Source of the DNA: JAHBNG01 sp039028975
GTDB taxonomy: Bacteria > Chloroflexota > Anaerolineae > Caldilineales > Caldilineaceae
Length of the DNA: 64,000 nucleotides
Direction of reading: 5' to 3'
Assembly (NCBI GenBank): GCA_039028975.1
Contig: JBCCHB010000084.1
Span: 1-64,000, forward strand
The position numbers and the translations under genes are program-made. The notes below the pieces were generated by a model. It was not told the origin of the DNA and ran no database searches. It worked only from the letters and a program-made list of their open reading frames with translations. Shown in pieces: positions 8,300 to 16,994 of the stretch (positions are counted from its first letter, which is position 1; each line of letters opens with the position of its first letter).

Positions 8300-9451
8300 C
8301 TATACAGCCAAGCCGCGGGTCACCAGCTGTTCTTGGGCTTTCTCAAACGAATCAGCCGGGATCTGGCTGCTAACCCACTCTACAAGCTCGTCAAGCCCAT
8401 CCTCAAAGGTCATCTTTGGTCGATAGCCAAGGCCCTTTAGTTGCTCAATATCTGCGTAGCAGTGGCGGATATCACCTGAGCGCGCCTGTTGGGTCAATTG
8501 GGGAGCAACCGGTACATCCATATATTCAGCCAAGGCTACAGCAATTTCGCGGATAGTGATGGGCTGCCCGGTACCAACATTGAAGACTTTGTCTGTTGCT
8601 TCTGGATGATCCATCACCAATCGCGCAGCCTGAACCAGATCAGACACGTGAACAAAATCTCGTACCTGCTGACCATCCTCATAAATTAGTGGTGACTTCT
8701 GATTAAGCAGCCGACTACAGAAGATAGCCAGCACGCCCGTGTACGGATTGGACAGCGCCTGCCGGGAGCCATAGGTATTAAAGAAACGCAGACCAACCAT
8801 AGGTATACCGTAAGTACGCCCAGTCACAAGACACATCTCTTCCTGTGTTTTTTTTGTAATGGCGTAGATACTCATCGGCTCTAGCTGCTTGGCCTCGCTG
8901 GTTGGTACAGGCGTTAATGGCTCTGAGCAGGGCCGGTCATTTTCATCAGTGCCAGGACAGCGCATCTCCCACTCTTTTGCGCTCAACTGTTCAACCGAGC
9001 GTACCGAAGGCGCAACCGTGCCATGTATGGGACATCGATACGCCCCTTCCCCATAATTTGACATGGACGATGCCAGCACAACTTTGGCGATCCGATCGCG
9101 AATCGGGGACTCATTAACGATAATATCGAGCAGGGTAGCAGTGCCGCCAATATTGACATCCGAGTACCCCTGAATCTCATACATGGATTGTCCGACGCCG
9201 ACTCGGGCAGCTAGATGATACACTACATCGACACCCCTTAGAGCAAGCTTCAGTTGCTCTCGGTTCCGTACGTCGCCTTGGATCGTTTCACAGTTCTTAT
9301 TTAGATAAGCTGGCCACCGATTCTGTTCACCATCATGAACCTGGGGAATGAGCGAATCGTAAATCCGGATGTGATGGTTCTCCTGAAGCAGGGCATCAGC
9401 CAAATGAGAGCCAATGAATCCAGCCCCACCAGTGATTAGTATAGTTTTCAA
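8300..9451 (-). CDS. NAD-dependent sugar-nucleotide epimerase/dehydratase (SDR family)
   Basis: An extended short-chain dehydrogenase of about 383 aa. The NAD-binding motif is ITGGAGFIGSHLA, directly after the start. The catalytic triad region includes LASSMSNYGEG and the YxxxK motif in SIYAITKK. A roughly 50-residue insertion carries Cys residues (YRCP, MRCPG, RPCSEP), as in enzymes annotated as dTDP-L-rhamnose 4-epimerase; that exact activity is a tentative guess. I chose a TTG start at 9451: GGAGG lies about 10 nt upstream, inside the end of the preceding GT2 gene, and the NAD motif begins at once. The longer ATG frame would overlap that GT2 gene and add residues unlike the family. It supplies an activated sugar for the glycan made by this cluster. 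Confidence 0.85.
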   Translation of the reverse strand: MKTILITGGAGFIGSHLADALLQENHHIRIYDSLIPQVHDGEQNRWPAYLNKNCETIQGDVRNREQLKLALRGVDVVYHLAARVGVGQSMYEIQGYSDVNIGGTATLLDIIVNESPIRDRIAKVVLASSMSNYGEGAYRCPIHGTVAPSVRSVEQLSAKEWEMRCPGTDENDRPCSEPLTPVPTSEAKQLEPMSIYAITKKTQEEMCLVTGRTYGIPMVGLRFFNTYGSRQALSNPYTGVLAIFCSRLLNQKSPLIYEDGQQVRDFVHVSDLVQAARLVMDHPEATDKVFNVGTGQPITIREIAVALAEYMDVPVAPQLTQQARSGDIRHCYADIEQLKGLGYRPKMTFEDGLDELVEWVSSQIPADSFEKAQEQLVTRGLAV

Positions 9452-9455
9452 ACGT

Positions 9456-10340
9456 TCAAATCCTCCCTGGCTCGTTTTGCAGGCTTGCCCCCACACACCA
9501 AGCAACTTTGGTTAAGTAGATACCGGGTGCGGTTGGGATAAACCTCAGCATTCCGGGCGTCCGCAGGAAGATGCGTCCCGTCACTGCCAAGGCGATCAAG
9601 GGCGACAGTAGTCTCACCAGCCAGGGGCGAGAGAGAATGCCAGGCGTCTGGTAGTAGTCATCATATTTCTGACGGTTCAGCCGATTGTAGTAACCGCCCC
9701 GTATGCCATCTCGCCAAACGGTGCGAAACTCTGTACGGGCAGGATGGTGAGAGACGACGGCCTTCGGCTCAAAGACAAGTCGGTACCCGGCTTGTGCCAT
9801 ACGAATGGTCCAATCCATATCATGGCCTCGCTTCATCATTTCATCCATTAGACCCACATCATCGACCACCGAGCGCTTGACGGCTAGGTTGAGCGTTGGA
9901 AGATAGCGCATCTCGCGCCGTTCCCGACTAGTTAAATACTCGTGAAAAAGTGATAGGTTATAAACGAGTGGCCAGTAGCCTTCGGTAGGAAAGGTAACGC
10001 CACCCCCAACGACCGATTCACCTGCAGCCAGTCGCTCCGTCATGGCCGTGGCCCACCCAGGCTGAACTAGACAATCTGAATCGACAAAGAGAAGCCAGCC
10101 TCCTGTACTTGCGTGAATCCCTCGATTTCGTGCCTCAGATGCACCAACAGGGTTCCCCGTATCGAGGAAGCGGATATCTGACAGATTTGCTAGGCGCGAC
10201 GCATCATCTTTCCCCACGACGATGATTTCGCTCTTGTACTGATTTGGCCCGAGTGATTCTAGCTCGACTTGGATTCGCTCTACGACATTGCGAATTAGGG
10301 AATCATTCAGAGTAGGGACAATAACGGATAATTTAATCAT
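9456..10340 (-). CDS. family 2 glycosyltransferase
   Basis: A 294-aa GT-A glycosyltransferase. It opens with LSVIVPTLNDS, contains SEARNRGIHAS followed by LLFVDSDCLVQPGW (DxD-like metal site), and later RGHDMDWTIRMAQAGYRL, the ED/DW acceptor motif region. The last 50 or so residues are hydrophobic and basic and may associate with the membrane. The gene overlaps the upstream methyltransferase gene by 8 nt and is followed after 4 nt by the epimerase, so it is a core operon member. Donor and acceptor are unknown. Confidence 0.85.
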   Translation of the reverse strand: MIKLSVIVPTLNDSLIRNVVERIQVELESLGPNQYKSEIIVVGKDDASRLANLSDIRFLDTGNPVGASEARNRGIHASTGGWLLFVDSDCLVQPGWATAMTERLAAGESVVGGGVTFPTEGYWPLVYNLSLFHEYLTSRERREMRYLPTLNLAVKRSVVDDVGLMDEMMKRGHDMDWTIRMAQAGYRLVFEPKAVVSHHPARTEFRTVWRDGIRGGYYNRLNRQKYDDYYQTPGILSRPWLVRLLSPLIALAVTGRIFLRTPGMLRFIPTAPGIYLTKVAWCVGASLQNEPGRI

Positions 10341-11340
10341 TTATCCCCCTTCGCCTTGCAAAGAGTAAATGGGTCGGTGAAAGATGGCGAGTGCCTGCTT
10401 CTATCGTTTCATATTGATGAGCCAACTCAACAAGGTGGCGAATAATCGGTGACTTGACTCCGTAGGCGGCCACATCTGGCAGAACGACGCGCCACTCTGA
10501 GCCAAATTGCTTAGTGGCCGCGTTTTTTAGATCCCAGTAGGAGAGTAGAAATGTATGGTCATAGTTTACATTCATTCGCCACTTCACATACGGCTCCATG
10601 AGCTCTCTAGGTAAGAAGCCAAGCCAACGCAACCCTACATGAGGTTCGGGGAAGAATGGATCATAGCGATTGCGAGAATCCCCACTAAAGATGCCACCTG
10701 ATGATAACGTGCGATAGACTTCACGTAACATAATATCTGGTTTGAAGACATGCTCCAAGACATTAATGGCGATCGTATAATCAAATTGCTTTTCGACAAA
10801 AGGTAGCGCCAAGGCCGAGCCTTGGACTAGAAGCACATTCTCAAGGCCCTCACTTTCAACCATCTTTTTGGCTACTAGCAACGCCGAAAGATGAACATCT
10901 AACCCTACAACCAAATCAAACTCTTGGGCCAAGGCCAGTATCCCTGGTCCGATTCCACAGCCGATATCCAATGCCACCCGCCTATCAGCTATGCACCAAG
11001 TCTCTTCGAGCCGCTGAGTGAACATGGTATGAAAGCGCGTGCTGCGCTCCCGAATCATCAAGTTATAGTCGGCAAACTTCTGCTTTCGTTGCTCCGTAGT
11101 CGGGCGCGCCTGGACTCGTAAAAGAGCCAGATCCCGAAAGTCAGACGTTTCGTACGCTTCAAGCAACTGCTGAACCAAACGAGCTTCCGCTTCGGGCGTC
11201 TCTTCATGCGGTAGACGCAAATCGGGAATACCAAGCGTCACTGAATATCTGTTTCCGCAGTCTACACAGTTGAGATCTATATTGTGTGAAATCAGCTCAC
11301 GCTGGCAAGCCGGGCAGGCTAATGGAAAGTTGGGTAGCAT
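10333..11340 (-). CDS. SAM-dependent methyltransferase with N-terminal zinc ribbon
   Basis: A 335-aa class I methyltransferase. The N-terminus is a Trm112-like zinc ribbon (CPAC at residues 8-11 and CVDC at about 25-28). The SAM-binding motif I is ALDIGCGIGPGILAL, followed by VGLDVHLSALLVA. A later motif, YTIAINVLEHVFKP, matches the Methyltransf_11 family. It probably methylates a sugar or a lipid-linked intermediate in the polysaccharide pathway; this role is inferred from location only. It overlaps the next gene by 8 nt. Confidence 0.82.
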   Translation of the reverse strand: MLPNFPLACPACQRELISHNIDLNCVDCGNRYSVTLGIPDLRLPHEETPEAEARLVQQLLEAYETSDFRDLALLRVQARPTTEQRKQKFADYNLMIRERSTRFHTMFTQRLEETWCIADRRVALDIGCGIGPGILALAQEFDLVVGLDVHLSALLVAKKMVESEGLENVLLVQGSALALPFVEKQFDYTIAINVLEHVFKPDIMLREVYRTLSSGGIFSGDSRNRYDPFFPEPHVGLRWLGFLPRELMEPYVKWRMNVNYDHTFLLSYWDLKNAATKQFGSEWRVVLPDVAAYGVKSPIIRHLVELAHQYETIEAGTRHLSPTHLLFARRRGIND

Positions 11341-11477
11341 TTATCGATTCGTCTATACTTCATGACTTCTTGCACGTTGTCAAGAAAATTTCGAATGGCG
11401 AATAATGAATGAAGACGTCTTGGAAGCAAATTTGTTCACCATTCACCATTCAAGTATGACCCCGTCAAATGACCAAA
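11341..11477. other. gap with imperfect AATGG/CCATT inverted repeat
   Basis: This 137-bp gap between the GT4 and methyltransferase genes contains GAATGGCGAATAATGAATG (about 11393-11411), which can pair imperfectly with CACCATTCACCATTC (about 11439-11453). It could form a hairpin within the operon message. No gene is visible. Confidence 0.4.
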
Positions 11478-12758
11478 TTATTGAATTCTCTTTCCTAAAA
11501 CGGCTGATTCGACTGCTTTGGCGAGATCATGCCAACGCTTCTTTGCTTCAATGGATAGCTTACTTTTTTTGCACCCGTTGCTTTGAATAGCCTCAACGCT
11601 CTCTGGGTAATTAGATTGCCGCCTGCCATGCTCCTCAAAAAAATCAATCAGACTCATGGCTAGAGTGTCCATATCCTGCCTGATAGATTCTCCACGGGCA
11701 GAGTCTCCTGGTGTTATGGCATCTCCCACGGATCGATTTCGCCCTAGAGCCTCATTTGAGTACTCTGGTTCTGGTCGCTCAGACGTCTCTGAGCCGTCAG
11801 TTTGATTTGTTGTTGCGGCTACAATCTCCTCTGGCACGACAGGTAGGCCAAAGCTCACGGCCATCTGGGCCACGGCGCTGCCAGTCACATACCGATACGG
11901 AGCCGCCAGGACATCTGCTGCAGAGAAATACGTTACAACCTCTTCATTAGGTACGTATCGATCCACGATGGATACACAGTCACCTAATCCTAATCGCTCA
12001 ATTTGCTGTAAATATTCGTCTTTATTTTCCCAAAATTCACCAACAATCCACAAGCTGAGGTGGTCAACCTGTGCACGAACCGCCGGAATGGCGTCTAGTA
12101 GCCGGTCTAGCCCTTTGTAAGCGCGTACAATGCCAAAGAAGAGGATCACTTGAGCTTCCAGATCAATCCCTAGGTGCCCTCGAGCGGTTGGTTGGTCAAT
12201 TTGCATCTCCTCAAACATGTTGAATGCAGGCATGGGGACAACTGTTGTGGAGGCTGATGGAATCAGACGCTGCAGGCGTTCTTGTTCTGTATGTGATTGA
12301 ACAACAAAGGCGCTACCCCACGCCAATGTAAAACGGGTAAGCCACCTATCCCATGGGCGAGACTCGTGGGGTAATACATTGTGGCAGATAAAGACGAGCG
12401 GACAGTTGGTTGTTAGGCGGAACAGAAATCCCAGCGTCATCCAAAGAGGAGCAAGAAAGGTTGTCCACCACTGTAAAATAAGCACATCTGGTTCAAAACG
12501 GCGGATCCGCCAAAAGGTCTGTATCCACGTCAGGGGGTTCATCGAATCAAGCCAGTAGTTGGGATCCTGGGCTGTGAACTGATTCTCGCTTGGATCCACA
12601 TCACTGCTGCCTGGGTAAAGCCAGGATGGGTATTGACGGCTGAAGGAGATCAGCTGAATCTCGTGACCTCTTTCGACAAGTGTCTGGGCAAAAAGTGTCG
12701 TATAGTGGGCAATGCCGCCTCGGTACGGATAAACAGGACCAATTAAAACAAATCTCAT
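11478..12758 (-). CDS. family 4 glycosyltransferase (GT-B fold)
   Basis: A 426-aa GT-B glycosyltransferase. The N-terminal donor-side Rossmann half begins FVLIGPVYPYRGGIAHYT, typical of GT4. The C-terminal half has VILFFGIVRAYKGLDRLLDAI and YRYVTGSAVAQMAVSFGLPVV, the nucleotide-sugar binding region. Just after that motif is a hydrophilic insertion of about 50 aa rich in Thr, Ser and Glu, where GT4 enzymes normally have a short loop. The start codon overlaps the stop of the DPM1-like gene by 4 nt (ATGA). The likely role is adding a sugar to the growing lipid-linked glycan. Confidence 0.85.
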   Translation of the reverse strand: MRFVLIGPVYPYRGGIAHYTTLFAQTLVERGHEIQLISFSRQYPSWLYPGSSDVDPSENQFTAQDPNYWLDSMNPLTWIQTFWRIRRFEPDVLILQWWTTFLAPLWMTLGFLFRLTTNCPLVFICHNVLPHESRPWDRWLTRFTLAWGSAFVVQSHTEQERLQRLIPSASTTVVPMPAFNMFEEMQIDQPTARGHLGIDLEAQVILFFGIVRAYKGLDRLLDAIPAVRAQVDHLSLWIVGEFWENKDEYLQQIERLGLGDCVSIVDRYVPNEEVVTYFSAADVLAAPYRYVTGSAVAQMAVSFGLPVVPEEIVAATTNQTDGSETSERPEPEYSNEALGRNRSVGDAITPGDSARGESIRQDMDTLAMSLIDFFEEHGRRQSNYPESVEAIQSNGCKKSKLSIEAKKRWHDLAKAVESAVLGKRIQ

Positions 12759-13711
12759 AACGAACGATTATTCTGGTCTGCTTCGATTGTCCGTAGCCGT
12801 AACATCATCTCTTCTAGCATTTTTCGGTTAAAACCAATCAGATCGGCCAGAATGCCAATTAACACCGTCTGAAACCCGACGATCAGTAGAATGGCTGCTA
12901 GGATGAGTGATTGAATATGACCGCTACCAGAACCAAGTAGATAAAAGTAGAGGAATCTCACGCTGATAGCGACTCCACCGGCAAGAAGCAGAGCACCCAG
13001 TATGGCAAAGACGCGTAGCGGCCGATACATGGTGTAGGCCCGCATGATGGTAACACCTTGATAAGAGACAAAGTTGAAGTTACCCTTATGTAGGCGAGAG
13101 GGCCGAGTGGGGGCGTTGGTGCGAATGGGTACATAAGTAAGGGCCGTGTGATTTGCACCAGACTGGATGAGAGTCTCTAGTGTATAGGAGTACTCACTCA
13201 GCACCACAATGTTCATCGCCGCTTTACGGGTATATGCGCGAAAACCGCTGGTGGCATCCGGGACAGGGAATCCTGCTGCTTTGGAAATGACCCAACTCCC
13301 CAACCGCTGAAGCCACCTTTTAATGGGCGAGAAGTGGGGGTGCTGAGCTACGCCCCGGTCTCCAACAACGATATCTGCCTTACCTTCAAAGATGGGGCGA
13401 ATTAGCTCAACAATGTCTTCACCAACATACTGATTGTCCGCATCCGTATTGACAATAATATCCGCACCCTGCTGAATGGCTGCATCAACACCGCTTCGAA
13501 AGGCTTGCGCTAGTCCCCTATTGCGCGTTAAACGTACAATGTGGTGAACGCCATGAGCCTTGGCCACGTCAACCGTATCATCCGTGCTTCCATCGTCCAC
13601 CACCAGATATTCAACCGTATCGATGCCGGGTAGTTCCGGCGGCAAAGCAGCCAGGGTTTGGGGAAGCACCTCAGATTCATTATAACAGGGGATCTGAATG
13701 ATGAGTTTCAA
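12755..13711 (-). CDS. DPM1-like family 2 glycosyltransferase with C-terminal membrane helices
   Basis: A 318-aa polyprenol-phosphate-glycosyltransferase-like protein. The GT-A domain begins IIQIPCYNESEVLPQTL and has VVDDGSTDDTVD, RNRGLAQAFRSG and the metal motif NTDADNQY. After residue about 225 there are two hydrophobic helices (VFAILGALLLAGG and LILAAILLIVGFQTVLIG), a layout found in DPM1/GtrB-type enzymes that make polyprenyl-phosphate sugars or act at the membrane. The gene is coupled to the downstream GT4 by a 4-nt overlap and lies 9 nt after the prephenate-dehydrogenase-like gene. Confidence 0.85.
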   Translation of the reverse strand: MKLIIQIPCYNESEVLPQTLAALPPELPGIDTVEYLVVDDGSTDDTVDVAKAHGVHHIVRLTRNRGLAQAFRSGVDAAIQQGADIIVNTDADNQYVGEDIVELIRPIFEGKADIVVGDRGVAQHPHFSPIKRWLQRLGSWVISKAAGFPVPDATSGFRAYTRKAAMNIVVLSEYSYTLETLIQSGANHTALTYVPIRTNAPTRPSRLHKGNFNFVSYQGVTIMRAYTMYRPLRVFAILGALLLAGGVAISVRFLYFYLLGSGSGHIQSLILAAILLIVGFQTVLIGILADLIGFNRKMLEEMMLRLRTIEADQNNRSL

Positions 13712-13720
13712 TAGCCTATT

Positions 13721-14812
13721 CTACTCTCGTTGCTGGCTCGATGGTTCACGCCCGCTGGATTTTGAGCGGAATAGATTACCGAAGAACATCTGCTGCATAA
13801 ATCCGCCACCAGATTGAGTCTCGATTTGGGGAACCATCTCCCAATCTTTGAGGATCGCCTGCACCTCCCAACTTTCTCGGGTTTTCCATACGCTGCGGAT
13901 GGCCGTAAGCAGACTATGGTTTGCTTCTTGAGTCTTTTCTCCTGTCTTTACTTCATCTGCCCCCGTGGTTGTTTGGCTTACCTCAGCCGTTGAACCATTA
14001 TCCGCTGCCTCGTCAACCGTCAAGGTATCCTCTGCTAATTTGTCACGCCAATCCGCTAGGGTACGCTGAAGTTGATCGATCCGACTAATCAGATTTTCTC
14101 GGTTACTGAGGAAATCATGGAAGAGGCGCTCGGGACTATTTCCTAATTCGGTACTTTGGGCAAACTGCCGCCCGGCTAGGCGACGACCCTCTACCCAGGC
14201 GGGTGAGTCCGAAATGGATTGCAGCAGGACAGCGCCAACAAACTGGGGCAATTGCTCCACGGCCGCAATGAGGCCATCATGTTCGTGAACATCCATATAG
14301 AGTGGTTTGGCACCCATCCGCTCTACAAAGTCACTAGCAAGTTGCAAAGCGCTGGCATCTGTCTCTGTACTCGTTGCGAGGCAAAATGGAATCTCTTCAA
14401 AGAGGTCTGGGCGCGCTGTTAAAGCACCACCCACGCCTGATAGAATTGGATGGCCCACAACAAAGTGTATGTCCTGTCGCAGATACTTCGCCCCTATGTC
14501 TAGGGCAGGTTGCATAACCTTGGCCATGACCAACACAAGACAGCCCTCCCGCAAGTCATCGGCAATGAGCTTGAGCAATTCTTCTGTCTCACCAAGAGGA
14601 GTAGCAAGTACCACAAGCTCAGCCCCATCACAAGCGCGGAACAAATTCCACGCTGTGCGATCTACGGCTCCCATTTTGGTTGCATCGCCCGCGGCCCCTG
14701 GGTCTTTATCATGGCCAACGACCTCGAAATTGCCTTCCGCACGCTTCAACCCTAGGCCTAGGCTCGTTCCAGTCATGCCTAAACCGATAATTGTAATAAC
14801 AGGTTTTGACAT
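13721..14812 (-). CDS. prephenate/arogenate dehydrogenase-like protein
   Basis: A 363-aa protein with an N-terminal Rossmann domain (ITIIGLGMTGTSLGLGLK) and a helical C-terminal half, matching the TyrA family. The segment VGHPILSG matches the conserved HPM-x-G region around the catalytic His. Residues about 245-290 are a Glu/Thr-rich linker and the C-terminus is polar, so the last 100 residues are not typical. TyrA makes the tyrosine precursor 4-hydroxyphenylpyruvate; because the usual tyrosine neighbours are absent, another NAD(P)-dependent role is possible. It lies 9 nt upstream of the DPM1-like gene. Confidence 0.7.
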   Translation of the reverse strand: MSKPVITIIGLGMTGTSLGLGLKRAEGNFEVVGHDKDPGAAGDATKMGAVDRTAWNLFRACDGAELVVLATPLGETEELLKLIADDLREGCLVLVMAKVMQPALDIGAKYLRQDIHFVVGHPILSGVGGALTARPDLFEEIPFCLATSTETDASALQLASDFVERMGAKPLYMDVHEHDGLIAAVEQLPQFVGAVLLQSISDSPAWVEGRRLAGRQFAQSTELGNSPERLFHDFLSNRENLISRIDQLQRTLADWRDKLAEDTLTVDEAADNGSTAEVSQTTTGADEVKTGEKTQEANHSLLTAIRSVWKTRESWEVQAILKDWEMVPQIETQSGGGFMQQMFFGNLFRSKSSGREPSSQQRE

Positions 14813-14859
14813 CGGTGTTTGTTCTCTCCTCTTTGCCTTTTGGGTAGTTACATTCCTAA

Positions 14860-14920
14860 CTGCTAGTCAGCTAGTTGATTAATCAGCTTGTCAGCGCCCA
14901 ATGCTAAAATATTGAATGCT
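14860..14920. repeat. GCTGA/TCAGC-rich repeat, possible partial copy of the 25546/32147 repeat
   Basis: The gap between the HD gene and the TyrA-like gene holds clustered AGTCAGC, AATCAGC and GTCAGC units. On the minus strand this reads GCTGACAAGCTGATTAATCA, which resembles the core of the repeats at 25546-25623 and 32147-32247. The similarity is short. Confidence 0.35.
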
Positions 14921-14938
14921 GAAGTGCTGAAACAATAC

Positions 14939-15502
14939 TCAATTCCTCGAATCCGCCCACTGTAAAGCCGCTAACAATTGACGACGCTTATGGTGTCCCA
15001 CCGGTTCCTCGGCCAACGTTCTCTGCTTATCCTGATGGTGGGCAATAAGCCAACAACTTACTTCGCTAGATCCTGCTTCAGCAGCCCAACGCTCACCAAT
15101 TTCTGGATGGTTCTGCTGTACGTAGAGAGCATAACGCCAGCCCTGTTGAATATCGTGGGATGCCAATCTTTGGAGCAAGAGAGGGGATAGTATTTCCAGA
15201 ATCACTAGTGGACCCCGTATCCAAAGTGTGATGGGTACGCCGGCATTGTTTGCTGCAACTTTGCCTACATCGTGGAGAAGTGCCGCTGAAGCCAGATCCG
15301 GATCTGAATAACCTGCTCTTTGTAGAGCCATCAGCACGTTCAGGCTATGCCTTTGCGCATCGATCGGCATTTGTTGAAAGAGGGCATACTGATCCGATGA
15401 AAGTATGCCCTGTACGGTCACTAAATCTGCTTTTGAAATGGTGGCAGCAAACCCTGTGACAAACTGCTTTCCTCGATAGACGATTTGAGCCAATAGACCC
15501 AT
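14939..15502 (-). CDS. HD-domain phosphohydrolase-like protein
   Basis: A 187-aa protein carrying an HD metal-binding domain. A first His lies in AQRHSLNVL, the HD pair in AALLHDVGKVAA, and further His residues lie in QQNHPEIGE and LIAHHQDK, with a terminal Asp in QWADSRN. HD proteins hydrolyse phosphomonoesters or nucleotides; the substrate here is unknown. It lies 17 nt after the site-2 protease gene and probably shares its transcript. Confidence 0.75.
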   Translation of the reverse strand: MGLLAQIVYRGKQFVTGFAATISKADLVTVQGILSSDQYALFQQMPIDAQRHSLNVLMALQRAGYSDPDLASAALLHDVGKVAANNAGVPITLWIRGPLVILEILSPLLLQRLASHDIQQGWRYALYVQQNHPEIGERWAAEAGSSEVSCWLIAHHQDKQRTLAEEPVGHHKRRQLLAALQWADSRN

Positions 15503-15519
15503 AGATGGCGACTCAACCT

Positions 15520-16257
15520 CTACAAAAAGATGCCGGACAAAAATTCAATGATTGTAACCGTGGGGGCTAGAATAATTTGGCTACCCGCAAAGATAATGAC
15601 GAGCAGGAGAAGCATGCCATATTGCCCCAAGATTACCCGAAACTGATAGAGATCATCTGGCAGTAGGGCAAATAGAACATGGGAACCATCCAGCGGCGGG
15701 ATAGGAATTAGGTTAAATACAAAGAGTAAAACATTAATAAAGACGAAGAAATCAATAAATCGTCGCACAAAATCGATCTGCGGCAGAAAGGAGGACCATA
15801 AGATCATGGCAATGACGGCAAGCACTAAGTTGCTTATCGGTCCTGCCAATGAGACAAGAATGGAGGCCACTTTCGGATCGATACTTACATTGCGCGGGTT
15901 CCATTGCACAGGCTTTGCCCAACCAAACCCGGTAAATAGAATGAGCACTGCGCCCATGGGATCGATATGTACAAGCGGATTGAGGGTATATCTCCCCTGG
16001 TATTCGGGCGTCTGATCACCTAACTTGACGGCCATTGCTGCATGGGCAAACTCATGGACAGGAAAGGCTACAAAGATAATGGTCGCTACGGCAACCAGAT
16101 AGCCTGGATCCATGAGCCGCCCAAAGATGCCGACTCCACCAAGAAAGGCGTAAAGTAGGATAAGGCCAGCAATTCCAACAAAGATCTTCTGTGTGGTCGT
16201 AAGAGAGTTCCAACGATCCTGGAAAGAGCCGTAAGATTGTGGGTAACGTGGTTGCAT
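15520..16257 (-). CDS. site-2 protease family M50 intramembrane metalloprotease
   Basis: A polytopic protein of about 245 aa. The zinc-binding motif is HEFAHAAMAVKLGD, and the second catalytic motif NLIPIPPLDGSHVLF supplies the Asp ligand; both lie in hydrophobic segments as in M50B rhomboid-unlike site-2 proteases. These enzymes cleave membrane-embedded substrates, often anti-sigma factors. The short form without PDZ or CBS domains gives no clue to the substrate. I chose the ATG at 16257 because AGGTG lies 8 nt upstream; a GTG at 16269 is the alternative. It is the first gene of the long minus-strand run. Confidence 0.85.
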   Translation of the reverse strand: MQPRYPQSYGSFQDRWNSLTTTQKIFVGIAGLILLYAFLGGVGIFGRLMDPGYLVAVATIIFVAFPVHEFAHAAMAVKLGDQTPEYQGRYTLNPLVHIDPMGAVLILFTGFGWAKPVQWNPRNVSIDPKVASILVSLAGPISNLVLAVIAMILWSSFLPQIDFVRRFIDFFVFINVLLFVFNLIPIPPLDGSHVLFALLPDDLYQFRVILGQYGMLLLLVIIFAGSQIILAPTVTIIEFLSGIFL

Positions 16258-16994
16258 AATAAATAACACCTGAACTTATAGATAGCCAGATAAACCCCTT
16301 GCCCTTGTGAATGCCAGAGATGTTCCCGCTCAGACGGGAAACTTGTCACCGTGAAGCTGGGATGTTCTCACTTTTTGGAACTCTTTAGACTGAATGGCAC
16401 AAAAGTAGGGACAAAATTAAACTGGCGGACTATATATACGATTAATTGGATAATAACTGTACGTCTATACTCAGCTCCGTTTGAGGGCCGTGCTTGGTTT
16501 CTACCATAGAAACATTGAAATCAACCGTTCTCAACACAACTGCACTTTAGACTACTGAGAAGTCATTGATTCTGCCGCTGAGATTATAGCATGGGCTTTG
16601 AGGTAACGCCCATTTCACTTGCCACCTCAAATCACTTAACGTATAATCAAAAACCTTAAACTAGCTCACATTAACAAAATAACCTATTGTATACTCAGTA
16701 GTTTTCATGGATCAAGATCACCATGGAGGATGAAAAGATTCTGCTAATCCATCTGAATCCGTCTCCAATTTCCAGAGCAGATATCAATGTCATTCCTTTC
16801 GCTCCGGACAGTGCCACTTTTGTTACACAAGGAACAAGTCCGAGGGGTTGAGGCAGGATGCGACCCAGATTTAGGGGCAACGCACTCGAGGTGTAAATAT
16901 TCTCCCCATTTTGGGATACATTCGTCGAGGCACCTTGCATTGACATGACAATCTACTGATTGTAAACTCACTGAAAATATACTAAAAACTTTTT
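16258..16994. other. 737-bp divergent intergenic region with partial palindromic repeat
   Basis: This region separates the minus-strand glycan run from the plus-strand glycosidase gene and should hold promoters for both. CTATACTCAGCTCCGTTTGA (16465-16484) matches the left arm of the repeat family seen at 37728-37816 and 41600-41686, but the right arm is degenerate. At 16695-16971 the minus strand shows a Cys-rich open frame without a recognisable fold. I see no convincing gene. Confidence 0.5.

Noticed and set aside
16695..16971. Cys-rich open frames (75-83 aa) on the minus strand that might be a zinc ribbon
   Set aside because: Cys spacing does not fit a known ribbon, there is no start signal, and the surrounding DNA is repeat-like.
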